In this document: positions 52,177-61,442 of the stretch, one piece after another
How positions within the stretch are numbered: position 1 is the stretch's first letter
Layout: each line of letters opens with the position of its first letter
Assembly (NCBI GenBank): GCA_030374765.1
Contig: JARGXX010000077.1
Span: 620,001 to 684,000, forward strand
Source: Agarophyton chilense
Lineage: Eukaryota; Rhodophyta; Florideophyceae; Gracilariales; Gracilariaceae
Direction: 5' to 3'
Length of the DNA stretch: 64,000 nucleotides
Made by a program: the position numbers and the translations under genes
The notes under the pieces: generated by a model
Database searches by the model: none
What the model was told of the DNA's origin: nothing
Seen by the model: only the letters and a program-made list of their open reading frames with translations

Positions 52177-53121
52177 TCAATCCAATTTCTTCTGCATAAG
52201 CGTGTGTTCCGCCTTAGTTATGAAGTGCAACCACTTCGGCAAGAAAAGAAGCGCATCATTGGGAACTATACGGAAGCCACATTTCTTGTAAACATGAACG
52301 GCTGGTTTGTTATCCAACTCAACGTGCAAGAATACTTCCTTGCTGCCCTGTCGCAAGGAAAGGCGGTCGACATAATCCAGCAAATGTTGCGCAAGGCCTC
52401 TCCCTCTCCACCCTTCCCTGATTGCCATGGAGCTGATGTATATCCTTTTTGGATCTCCGTCTTCGTTAAGAGCTTTCGTAACCCCCGATCTGTCAAAAAT
52501 TGTCTTCAAGAACCGACATTTCCGTCCAGTTCTAGGTTCATGCAAGGAGATGTCAAGCGAGCCAACGATGAGTTCACCATTCGCTGCAAACTGAGACCAT
52601 TCGCGTGGTGGTTGCATGTCTACCACGACCAAACATTTATTTCCCGAGTCAATACGGTCTCGCGTGGCCATGTATATTTCTCGGCGCCGAACTGGATAGA
52701 AGTAAGGGTCTTTCGGATGTTCGTAGAAAGCTTCACATCGAATATCGGCCACTGTGTACACCTCGCGAAGCTGTACCTGACGAACATGATAACGTGCCGG
52801 CTTGGCGGGTTTCGTGGGTTTTTCAAGCTCTCTCCGGCGCTCTGTAGTGGGTTGGGGCTTGAGCTCCACCAAGGCCTGTAACGCCGTGGCAGATGATGTC
52901 TTTGGCAACACGAAGCGTTGGGCGTACACGACAAGAGCTCTGTTGAGACTCCTTTGCGGTCGGGGCTGCCATGTTGCGCCTACGAGGGTGAAATTGTGTG
53001 CGCGAGCGTGGAATGAACTTGAAGCAGCACTGAGCTGGGAGGGCGTCAAAAAGATTCGAGCATTGGAGATACCGAACGCTGGCCAGACTGCCGTCGTGTG
53101 GAAACGGTCGCGAAACTCCAT
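52177..53121 (-). CDS. Plastid-type GNAT acetyltransferase
   Basis: One exon, 314 residues from an ATG at 53121. The first ~90 residues are rich in Ser, Ala and Arg with few acids, like a plastid transit peptide. The GNAT fold runs from about 110: QVQLREVYTVADIRCEAFYE, then IYISSMAIREGWRGRGLAQH with the acetyl-CoA loop RGRGLA, and HVELDNKPAVHVYKKCGFRI with the Asn and Tyr usual near the thioester. It resembles plastid GNAT enzymes of plants and algae that acetylate protein N-termini and lysines, but the substrate is inferred only. It has no special neighbour. Confidence 0.82.
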   Translation of the reverse strand: MEFRDRFHTTAVWPAFGISNARIFLTPSQLSAASSSFHARAHNFTLVGATWQPRPQRSLNRALVVYAQRFVLPKTSSATALQALVELKPQPTTERRRELEKPTKPAKPARYHVRQVQLREVYTVADIRCEAFYEHPKDPYFYPVRRREIYMATRDRIDSGNKCLVVVDMQPPREWSQFAANGELIVGSLDISLHEPRTGRKCRFLKTIFDRSGVTKALNEDGDPKRIYISSMAIREGWRGRGLAQHLLDYVDRLSLRQGSKEVFLHVELDNKPAVHVYKKCGFRIVPNDALLFLPKWLHFITKAEHTLMQKKLD

Positions 53122-53949
53122 TGGACAGTTATGATGGATGGGGGGTGATGCGGAGAGAGCGAATTTAAAGGTGGGGACAGGCCGGAATCCGAGGCGTACA
53201 GACCGCCAGACGAAGGAGACACAGACGGTGAGTCGTTCTTCGAGAGAAGTGGCGGGCAGCGTTCAGTGAACAAGCGGCAGAGGCGAAGAAATGAGGCGTT
53301 GGAAACGCTTCTGAGGTTGTTGTGCAAAAGCAGCATGTGCGAAGGGCGTACGGAACTTGAGGGAACAGGTTGATGCGTCGTGCGGACCGGATTTTTTGTA
53401 AGGACATGCGTGTGAGATTGCTATATCTCCGGCTTTACAGCGGAACACACCAATCGTCTGTTCGTCTCCGATTTGCCGTGCGTTGCTGGTGAGCGCGACG
53501 TTGATCCCGGTGCCTTTCTGGGCGGTTTCGTCCTGAGTATTCCGCATTTGTCACATTCGTGTCTACCTTCGTAGTATTGTCCCGACGGGCTCTGTTTTTT
53601 TTAGATACGGACACATTTACGTTCGGGGGAAGAGTTGCATGGGTATACGAGAAAAAGGGTCAAGGATTGCTAACCCCAGAAAACTCCAGCTTTTCAACGA
53701 TATAAGCAACATTGCTCTCTTCCCAACCCTTATCGACCATTTAGTTGTCGCCAAGCTTGATCATGGATTTTTCCGATGCGCTGTTCAGAAACACTTGTTC
53801 TAAGTTTTGTTATTAAGAAAACCCTTGCTTCTTATTTCGACGTATTTATGAAAAGGCTGAATGGTTTAACATCCGAAGAGCGATACACAATGAGATTATA
53901 GAGTCATCCTTAAGGATGGCCCTTAACCATGAAGAAACTTTTGGGCTAA
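53122..53949. other. Intergenic region between GNAT and the foldback element
   Basis: About 830 bp. Weak overlapping minus-strand frames near 53170-53540 show no domain. No supported gene. Confidence 0.45.
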
Positions 53950-54117
53950 ATTATACGATTCGGGGGGTGACCGCTTGCAGATTTAGACTACCCCGGGGTT
54001 GACACGTCTGTAGCGGTTGTTTTAGGAGTTTAGCTTTAGGGGTTTTTGGGGTTGTTTGCACCTGTCACCCCCAAGGTGGTGTAATCCTGCACGCAGTCAC
54101 CCCCCGAATTGCACAAT
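53950..54117. mobile_element. Putative MITE of 168 bp with long terminal inverted repeats
   Basis: ATTATACGATTCGGGGGGTG at the left and its near reverse complement CACCCCCCGAATTGCACAAT at the right form the outer part of imperfect inverted repeats of about 55 bp. No coding capacity. Flanking duplications are unclear. It lies 70 bp beyond the 3' end of the oxidase gene. Confidence 0.6.
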
Positions 54118-54185
54118 CTCCCAAACTTTTGAGGTGCAGCATACAACAAGCACTGCACATTAGTACACGCTGCGACGCACGAATT

Positions 54186-55349
54186 CTAGGCCTCTCGCGC
54201 CACTAGGTTCACCACCCTTTCTGCGCATCCCCAGCATATAGTCACACCACTTCCCCCATGCCCGTAGTTTGAAATCAAGTTCCGCGAATCTTTTTCGACC
54301 TTTGCAGTCCCATCCAGTCGAAGTGGTCGCAGTCCACTCCATCTTGCTGTTTCAGCCATTCCTTTGATTGGAAGTAATTGCTCAGCTCTGCTTCTGACCG
54401 CAGCAATCTCTTCATCAGATGCTTCCTCGTTCCAATCACCCTTAAACAATGTCCCGCCCAGCGAAATTTCATCTCCGCGTGGAATCGCGTATGCTAACAA
54501 GCCATCACGCGAAAGGATTGCATCGTATGGATCTTCTGTGATGACGTAATTCACCTCAGGTGGCCGTTGCACCCTCAGTATTATACCACGCCCAGGTATT
54601 AAGTCCTCATCAGCAAGAAACCTTGCACCAATACCGGCGCAGTTGACAACGATTGTATTAGGGGCCATGCTTTTTGCAAACTCAGAGACACGAGGCATGT
54701 CCCAAAGGGCAGATTCTGAAGGCTTCGAAAATTCCCTGGTCGAATGTATTGGTACACCAATATCTTTGAGACATGATTCCAAGAATATCAAGTACAAATC
54801 CATTTGTACCACCAACGTTTTGAACTTCAACGCACATCTGTAATCTATAGGGACTCTCTTATCTTTCTGGGAATCAACCACTTCCAAGTTCGTCAGATCA
54901 GCATACCAAGGAATCACTGGTTCACCTCTAGCATATAAGTACAAGGCATCCATAGCACTGACGCCAACATTCTCTTCGATATGGGATTGTAAAGTATAAT
55001 ACGTTTTAGTCGCCCAATTTTCGATTTCCTCCCCTTCCAGAGCAAAGGGCATCCAAAATCCTCCAGATCCCGAGCTGGTATACGTTCCTTTGGGGTTTGA
55101 TTCCCAAGGGGTATGAGATCGATCAAAAATAGTTTTTGGAGTTTCTTCAGCAATGACAGTCACTTTGTGTCCGGCTTCGCGGAGGCGGATAGCAGTGGTT
55201 AATCCTATCACACCGGCTCCGACCACGAGAACTTCGCGTGATGTAGTTGGGGTTTCAACCAACTGACTCCGAAGAGCATGGTTCCTGCGATACACTTGAC
55301 CCTGACGCGGGCGCTTTTGTATGTGATAAAGAAACCTCTGTGGTCTCAA
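54186..55349 (-). CDS. DAO: D-amino-acid oxidase (FAD), 5' end unresolved
   Basis: The open frame holds about 387 residues. The FAD-binding motif VLVVGAGVIGLTTAIRLREA (GAGVIG near 44-49) opens the fold. GSGGFWMPF, CAGIGARFLADEDLIPGRG, GLRPLRLDG and the C-terminal NYGHGGSGVT follow, the full D-amino-acid/D-aspartate oxidase set. The Arg of RPLR binds the substrate carboxylate in known enzymes. The reaction turns a D-amino acid into an oxo-acid, ammonia and hydrogen peroxide, usually in peroxisomes. The last residues (REA) do not form a clear SKL signal. There is no ATG in frame between the upstream stop and the FAD motif, so the true start is probably in an upstream exon I could not place. Confidence 0.9.
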   Translation of the reverse strand: MRPQRFLYHIQKRPRQGQVYRRNHALRSQLVETPTTSREVLVVGAGVIGLTTAIRLREAGHKVTVIAEETPKTIFDRSHTPWESNPKGTYTSSGSGGFWMPFALEGEEIENWATKTYYTLQSHIEENVGVSAMDALYLYARGEPVIPWYADLTNLEVVDSQKDKRVPIDYRCALKFKTLVVQMDLYLIFLESCLKDIGVPIHSTREFSKPSESALWDMPRVSEFAKSMAPNTIVVNCAGIGARFLADEDLIPGRGIILRVQRPPEVNYVITEDPYDAILSRDGLLAYAIPRGDEISLGGTLFKGDWNEEASDEEIAAVRSRAEQLLPIKGMAETARWSGLRPLRLDGTAKVEKDSRNLISNYGHGGSGVTICWGCAERVVNLVAREA

Positions 55350-56045
55350 CGGTAAGAAAAACGAAGAAGCTGCGAAACATTCTCGGACTAATAAATAAAT
55401 TTGGTGAACAAGCTAGTTAGAAATCCTGGTTACTTGGGCTCTGATGACGGGCACGGAAATCCCTTTGTCATAGCCCTGGCTTGTAAGGTGGTGAAAAGTG
55501 TAGAGTCCTTCACACGTACTTCTATGGCATGGTGTGTCCGATGGATTCAATTTCATTTTGTTTCGATTCTTTCTTGGGCCCAAAGTTGTGACATTTGCCA
55601 AGATTGGATGGAGATATGCCCTAAGCAATTGTCCCCCAGGATTTTTGCACGCGAATGATAATGCTTCACTTGCCCCGTTAAACCGGGCTAGAAAAGGGAA
55701 GCTATATCGCAGTTTTTCCACGAGAGAGTAGCCGAAGAGCAGAGCTGGGCGACATACGTTACATAAAAGGAAACACGAAGAAGGACGAGATGAGCGCTTC
55801 TACCTTTGTACGCTGGTCCTGGTCTTCAGCCTTTCCCAACGTGGCCCTTATCGTCATTCCGTTTCACACACAGAATGGAAGGACACGTGGCCAATATAAA
55901 ATCTTAAGTGACAGATGCATGAGGTCATCTGGATCAAATGTTCAGTCGAAGCCAACACCTTTTCTCTTTTTCCTGTGCCCACAGCTTAATCGCAACGGGC
56001 CTTCACGGGCTCATTCAAGGGAAGAGCATCTACATGTAATCAAAC
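55350..56045. other. Divergent region upstream of the oxidase and the DUF2232 gene
   Basis: About 700 bp. It should hold both promoters and perhaps a small 5' exon of the oxidase. No supported gene. Confidence 0.45.
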
Positions 56046-57068
56046 ATGACACATCTTTTGACTAAAGGGAAGTCTACTTCGAAAGATTTAAGCATCAACA
56101 GGGCTTTCCGGATAGGAGCATCAAGTTCATGCTTTGTCGTGGGCGCAACATCGGTTCAAATATACAGAGATCCCCCAAGAGGCGACAGCCGTTTCAGGTA
56201 TACACCTGCATGCAGTTTCCAATCTGGGCCTCCTGTATTTTCGCGTATCCGTCGATGGTTCAACCGAAAACAATCACGTCCTGTTCAAGATCAAAGAAAA
56301 CGAAAAGCAACCGATGCGGACTGGGAAAAGCTCATTATAGAATTCGAAGAGCGAAGTGGAGGTACGAAAGTCGTCCCCCCGGATAGCCCCATACTTAACC
56401 CAAAGCAGTATGAAACATTACCGTACTTAGAATGTGCGTATATGACGGCATTGACGACGGTTCTTTGGTACTTGGGTCGCGTGTTTCGCCTGGATGCTGT
56501 CCTATTGCTGTTTTATCCATTGCCAACCATCTACATCGCCTCTAAATATGGCTTGAAATTTGCCGACTGGACGATAATGTCAGTATTGTTTTTCGTATTT
56601 ACAATTGTTGGTCCACTCTTCGCCATCACTTACTTCTTGAACACAGGACTACTGACAATCGTTTACGCGAGAGCTTTGTGGTGGAGGTTCGGATGGTTTG
56701 CAGCTTTGCTATTTGGGGCGGCGGCAAAGGCTGTTGGACTTTGCTTACAGCTATTGTTCATCTCCCCTATTCTGCGATATAATGCATGGAAAGCAGTTGT
56801 TGAACAAGTGACAATCCTCTTACAGAATATGGCCAAGTTGCTCGGAGCTGTGGGGATCAAGATGATGGCCCCCACGGCCTCAGCGGTACAGATTGCACTA
56901 ATCATCGTAATTGCATTTCACTCCTTATATCATGTCTTTTTCACCTTGCTCATGTCAAGCATTGTTTTGCGTCGCATCGAAGCAGACGTTGAACTGAAAA
57001 GAAGCCCGGTTAAGATGCCGCTGGTTGACGCTCTTATTCGAAATGCGAAAAATATGAGACGTCGATGA
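56046..57068 (+). CDS. DUF2232-family membrane protein, plastid-targeted
   Basis: One exon, 340 residues from an ATG at 56046. The N-terminal ~100 residues are basic and Ser-rich, a likely transit peptide. From about 115 it reads YETLPYLECAYMTALTTVLW, then RLDAVLLLFYPLPTIYIASK, with about six membrane helices up to ~310 and a basic C-terminus (NAKNMRRR). The LE.A...A...LWYLG and FYPLP elements match the DUF2232 family of cyanobacteria and plastids. Its role is not settled; some members resemble S components of vitamin transporters in topology. The family call is from memory of these motifs. Confidence 0.75.
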   Translation: MTHLLTKGKSTSKDLSINRAFRIGASSSCFVVGATSVQIYRDPPRGDSRFRYTPACSFQSGPPVFSRIRRWFNRKQSRPVQDQRKRKATDADWEKLIIEFEERSGGTKVVPPDSPILNPKQYETLPYLECAYMTALTTVLWYLGRVFRLDAVLLLFYPLPTIYIASKYGLKFADWTIMSVLFFVFTIVGPLFAITYFLNTGLLTIVYARALWWRFGWFAALLFGAAAKAVGLCLQLLFISPILRYNAWKAVVEQVTILLQNMAKLLGAVGIKMMAPTASAVQIALIIVIAFHSLYHVFFTLLMSSIVLRRIEADVELKRSPVKMPLVDALIRNAKNMRRR

Positions 57069-57520
57069 TTATTGCAGCATGTTTTCATCTGTGTCAAGTT
57101 ATCATGGTTCAACAGAGTCCCTCGGTAGAATACGACAGGGGTTAATGGTTACACTACGTATCGCCGTGACTGTAGGAGCACAGAATCCCATTATGAATTA
57201 ATTGTTTGCCAATGGCTTTCGTGCCCTTCACGAGGCCTGGAAATAAGAGGACGAGACAGTGTCCGTTGCAGTATCGTTTTCGCGGCGCGCAATCGAGGAG
57301 ACAGTGATTCCAAAACTTCAGGAGCGTGAACGTTTCGAAAGAACACACGTGCGCACGTCGCGCACGAGAAACCAAATGTCAGCTGGCCATAATGCTGTAA
57401 CCATTTGGTACACACACGGAGCATAAAGAGGAACAAAGAATCTCGAATCAAACACGTCCTTTCAAGATGACTTTCTTACTCTAGCGCCATCTAGCCCCGG
57501 AACATGCTGAACATTAGATC
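57069..57520. other. Intergenic region before the kinase gene
   Basis: About 450 bp between two genes on the same strand; no gene seen. Confidence 0.5.
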
Positions 57521-58951
57521 ATGAAAGGCTGGCTTGGTATACGTGAGGGCCTTCTGCGCACGCAACGATATTACTTCCGGTTACAATGGGGCTTTCTGTC
57601 GCAGCATCTTACCGAAACTTCCGCTGCAATTGTTCGATATTTCATCCATGGATCTCACATTCACATCGCCCGGGTGGGGTTGCGAGTGATAATCGAGTTG
57701 GGTGTGCTTGGAATGGCCTTCGCTGCGCAACAACGGACCTCTACCCGCGTTGTGCTTGTAGCAGATGACGCATTCGTGTTTCAGACATGGCTTACATGTC
57801 TCTTTCGAGCCAAGAACCGAGACATACGAAGATGGTATGAACTGGGGGACACCCTTGGACGAGGTGTAGATGGGATAGTAATCCTTGGGGCTGCGGTCGA
57901 AAATCGCCATCTCGTCGCCGTCAAGAGGGTCGGATTGCTCACATTATCTACAAGCATAGGACAAAAACTGCGATATGTCTTGCGCGAAATTCAATTGCAA
58001 CATAAAGCGGCGAAGCGATCATCAAATGTCGCTACTATTCTCGACGTATTCTACAATGACGAGTTTTGCTACATGGTAATGCAGTACGGCAATAAGGGGT
58101 CGCTCTGTGAATTGCTCTCAGCTCGGAATGGGTTCCTGGGAGAGGAGTTTGTGCGAAATGTCATCATACAATTGGGGAAATGTCTGCTATCAATACATCA
58201 AATCAATCTTGTGCACCGGGATGTGAAATGCGACAACGTGCTTATCGCCCACTCACAGCAGGCGCCTCTTCGAGTCTTGCTCAGTGACTTCGGTTTCGCT
58301 ACGGTGTGGCGCCCTGAACTCAAGAACTCGATTATGTCTTTTTGCCGAGAGCCACTGGGCACAGAAGCGTATTTCGCTCCAGAACTCTTGAGAGGGCAAG
58401 CATACGGCGTCCCTGTGGATATATTTGCTCTTGGAGTACTCTGTCATGTTTGTCTCACTGGCGAGTTTCCATTCGAATGTTCATCGCGACAAAAAACCCT
58501 GCGTATGATCGAAAAAGGCACTTTTCGTCATCTGGACGCTTCACAAATCTCAGAGGAGGCGAAATCGTTCACGCGCGCTTTGCTCAACGGGGACCCTTAC
58601 AAACGCCCACCAGCAGTGGCATTGCTTCAGCACCGATGGATACGAGGCCGTCAAGGAAATCTGAGACAGCCACGACGCGGCGCGCCATCAGCTATCTGGA
58701 GGAGAGCGTTTCACGTTGTGACGGCAATTCAGGCAATGCAGCGTCTCGCACATCGTGCTCGCCTTGAGCAGCCTCAGGGCTCGGGAATATCTTTCCGGCC
58801 GTCAAGAGCACGCGGCAGACTGGGAGCGAAATCTCGCATGAACTTGCTCATGCCCATGTACCCTCGCACGAAGGCGGGGCGTGTTCGCTCTGACATACAT
58901 GAGCGTCGTCTTCCTCAGGCCGGCAGTAGAAGACAGCGAACGGCTGATTAG
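57521..58951 (+). CDS. Protein kinase with N-terminal PH domain and an IQ-like tail
   Basis: One exon, 476 residues from an ATG at 57521. Residues 1-100 (KGWLGIREGLLRTQRYYFRL ... FVFQTWLTCLF) have the pattern of a pleckstrin-homology domain: a GWL start, a basic RYYFRL strand and a final helix with Trp. The kinase domain runs about 106-370: LGRGVDGIV (Gly loop), VAVKRV (ATP Lys), LVHRDVKCDNVLI (catalytic loop), LLSDFGFA, GTEAYFAPELL and VDIFALGVLCHVCLTGEFPF. All key residues are present, so it should be active. It resembles the CAMK/AGC side of Ser/Thr kinases. The tail has AIQAMQRLAHRAR, an IQ-like calmodulin-binding stretch. PH plus kinase suggests lipid-dependent membrane recruitment, but the head is read from pattern only. 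Confidence 0.85.
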   Translation: MKGWLGIREGLLRTQRYYFRLQWGFLSQHLTETSAAIVRYFIHGSHIHIARVGLRVIIELGVLGMAFAAQQRTSTRVVLVADDAFVFQTWLTCLFRAKNRDIRRWYELGDTLGRGVDGIVILGAAVENRHLVAVKRVGLLTLSTSIGQKLRYVLREIQLQHKAAKRSSNVATILDVFYNDEFCYMVMQYGNKGSLCELLSARNGFLGEEFVRNVIIQLGKCLLSIHQINLVHRDVKCDNVLIAHSQQAPLRVLLSDFGFATVWRPELKNSIMSFCREPLGTEAYFAPELLRGQAYGVPVDIFALGVLCHVCLTGEFPFECSSRQKTLRMIEKGTFRHLDASQISEEAKSFTRALLNGDPYKRPPAVALLQHRWIRGRQGNLRQPRRGAPSAIWRRAFHVVTAIQAMQRLAHRARLEQPQGSGISFRPSRARGRLGAKSRMNLLMPMYPRTKAGRVRSDIHERRLPQAGSRRQRTAD

Positions 58952-59218
58952 CGTAGTTTGTGGTTCATTGTTGCCTTGCTCGTCGCTGATCGCCCTTTCC
59001 GCGGTTTTTTTCAAATTTCAGGCATACGTTTCAACAGCTCATGCTTGATGGTGATACAGTACCGTGCAGGAAAGAAGGGAGCGGATCATCCGCAGTCAGT
59101 CTGCAACAGCATTAGCAAGACTTGCACACACACATTTCCGCTCTTTAGTTGACTCCCCAGGCTCTGCTTCGACGTCTTCTTGGCGTCGCATCTCTTCAGC
59201 CTCTCCAGTGTTGTCCTG

Positions 59219-60710
59219 ATGCCCGACGTGCAGACCACCACGGCACCGGAAACTGTACAACGCGAAAGCTCCAATTCGCCCTCTGACCGACGGGCCTCCA
59301 TCGAGCGTTTTCGTGCTGTCAAGCAGACTCTTGCTGACGGGCTGGCTTCCATACGGTCTCATGTGACGAGCAGTTCCATGCCATCAAAAATCCCTGATAT
59401 TACCGAACACCCATCGGTCGAGCGCGATTCTTCATTTGTTTCTCCACCGCGGGAAAACTCACCCAATGCAACACAAGTTAATTCCACAATTCAGCTTGAC
59501 GAAAGGCAACATATCAGTAGACTATCTACCCTTCTGGAAGCGTCCGAGGCGAGAGTAGAAGCGGCTCAACATGAAGCGAAACGACTTCGCCGAGATAATG
59601 ATGCCCTACGACAAAGTGTTGACCGTTCCGCTCGGCTACTCGAGGGAATGCGAGCGGATTATGACCGCGTCATCGATGAGAGGAATAAGAAAACTTCAAA
59701 GGAAGAAGAAGCCTTGGCAGATGCCGTTCGCCTACGTTCGGAACTTGTCGAACTTGAACGTCAAATGCAACAACTTTCCCAAAGGGCTACTCGCACAGAA
59801 AAAGCCCTGGCTGAAGAAAAGCAAAAATCTCACGCTTTAGAACGTGTTTGTATGGGGTTGCGAAGACGAGTCGCAATCGCAGAAGAAAAAGCACAGGATG
59901 CAACAAGACTTCAAGAGGCATTTCTTGCTCGTGATACAGCCGAGTCCAGACTGGCCGAAACTCGCGCCGAAGCTGAACGTTTACGAGCGAAATGCGGCGC
60001 AACAGACGTTCTTCGAGAGCGCGCTGATGCAGCAGAGCGGTCCGAACGTTCTTTGAGAGACAGGCTGCTTGCGTTGGAAAAAGAAGTAGAAAGCCGAGAG
60101 GCTCTGCTGCGACAAGGCTTGCTTGAGAGAAGAAGATTGAAAGAGTACATTACAGGCTATGAGAGACAACTAGAAGAGAAGGATCTTAAGATTGCGCGAT
60201 TAAGACGCACAGCGAAGCGTTCGAGACATGTCGAGAGAATGCCCATGTCTGATGACAACACTAGCCTTCAAACAAATACAAATTCTATAAGCGTGGATAA
60301 AGTAGATTCGCCCTTCGACGAGTTTGATGATCATCATGTAGAGGTAAGCTTCCCTGATGCATGCAGATTCATTTCAAAGTTGTGGTTCTTCGCGAATACA
60401 TGTCAATTATTTGTTCTAACTCCTCTTTTCTTTAACTCAGGAAACCTGGCCTCGGGAGGACCCCGAAGACACTATCACATCACTTGATTCAAATCGACCA
60501 TCTGTCACAGAACATGGCAATGTCAACATCACGGAAGCATCCCCGCTGCTTCGCGAGGTAGAAGAAGCCCATGCACAGCTTCAGGCGGTGTTTCAGGATT
60601 CAAGCGGAGAGAAGGGTAAGCATCCATCTATAGATCTCGAAGAGCGAGTACGTCGTTTGGAAGCATCACTGAATGCAATATCTCAAAACCGCCATTCTCC
60701 ATCTGAATAA
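59219..60710 (+). CDS. Long coiled-coil protein
   Basis: Two exons, 59219-60343 and 60441-60710, joined in phase 0 over a 97-base intron (GTAAGC...CTCAG, with a TTCTAAC branch candidate), giving 464 residues. The ATG at 59219 is the first in frame. Residues ~95-340 form a continuous charged heptad coiled coil (ISRLSTLLEASEARVEAAQH ... YERQLEEKDLKIARLRR). The second exon has a shorter coil (DLEERVRRLEASLNAIS). No enzyme domain is seen. It looks like a structural or tethering protein, for example golgin- or centrosome-like, but the family is not identified. Confidence 0.8.
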
Positions 60711-61442
60711 GATAAGATATCCCTCTATCTCCACGCTACTTTCGATTGCATTGCAACTGTTCATATCCACGTGTGTAAAAAGTCTCTCGTTCCGCAGCAA
60801 TGTCCGTGGAGAACGAAAAACAGAGAAGTAAAACGGTTTGTAGAATAGCTACTACTGAGTATTCTTACAAGGTTGTTTTATTTGCTTCGAGGGAGGTGTA
60901 TCAAGACTAATGCTTTGGTCTTGTGAAGCGAATAGAAGCGAAGCATAGTGTGCTCGCACAGCTTCGACGTTTCTATCCTTCACACACTGCATGACCCACT
61001 GCCCAGCTCTAATTATAACCTTCCGTGTATTGCTTCTCTTAGTTGAACCCTCAGATTAATCAAAATGTTTTGTTCATAATCCGCATTCGCCCGCCTTGTC
61101 ATACAGTATCTATCCGACACGTCGGGATTTGCAGTGGATCACACAAGTTTGAAAAAAAGGCAATTCCCGAAGGTATCTACAGCAGGTTACTGTTTCTTGA
61201 AAAATCTGCAAATACTGTACAGCAACCTCAAGTTCTTCGGTCCTGGAAACGGATCGATTGGGGTCCGTATTTCAAATCCACGTACTGCAAAGATATATCT
61301 ACTAGGAAAGGTATATCTAAGGATTCGGCGTGTATTTCTGTTTCTTTACTCGAATTTAGAACATAAACGCCTCGACTTCGGCTGCTTGCGTTCTTCCGAA
61401 GGAGATCTAACCATTCCTGCTCGACCTGAGCAACACGAAGTC
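60711..61442. other. Region between the coiled-coil and nucleoporin genes
   Basis: About 730 bp. The nucleoporin frame is open back to about 61081 without an ATG, so an extra 5' exon or longer N-terminus cannot be ruled out. Confidence 0.45.

Noticed and set aside
61043-61366. 107-residue frame before the nucleoporin
   Set aside because: It is in a different frame from the nucleoporin and shows no domain; another open frame over the same bases leads straight into the nucleoporin.
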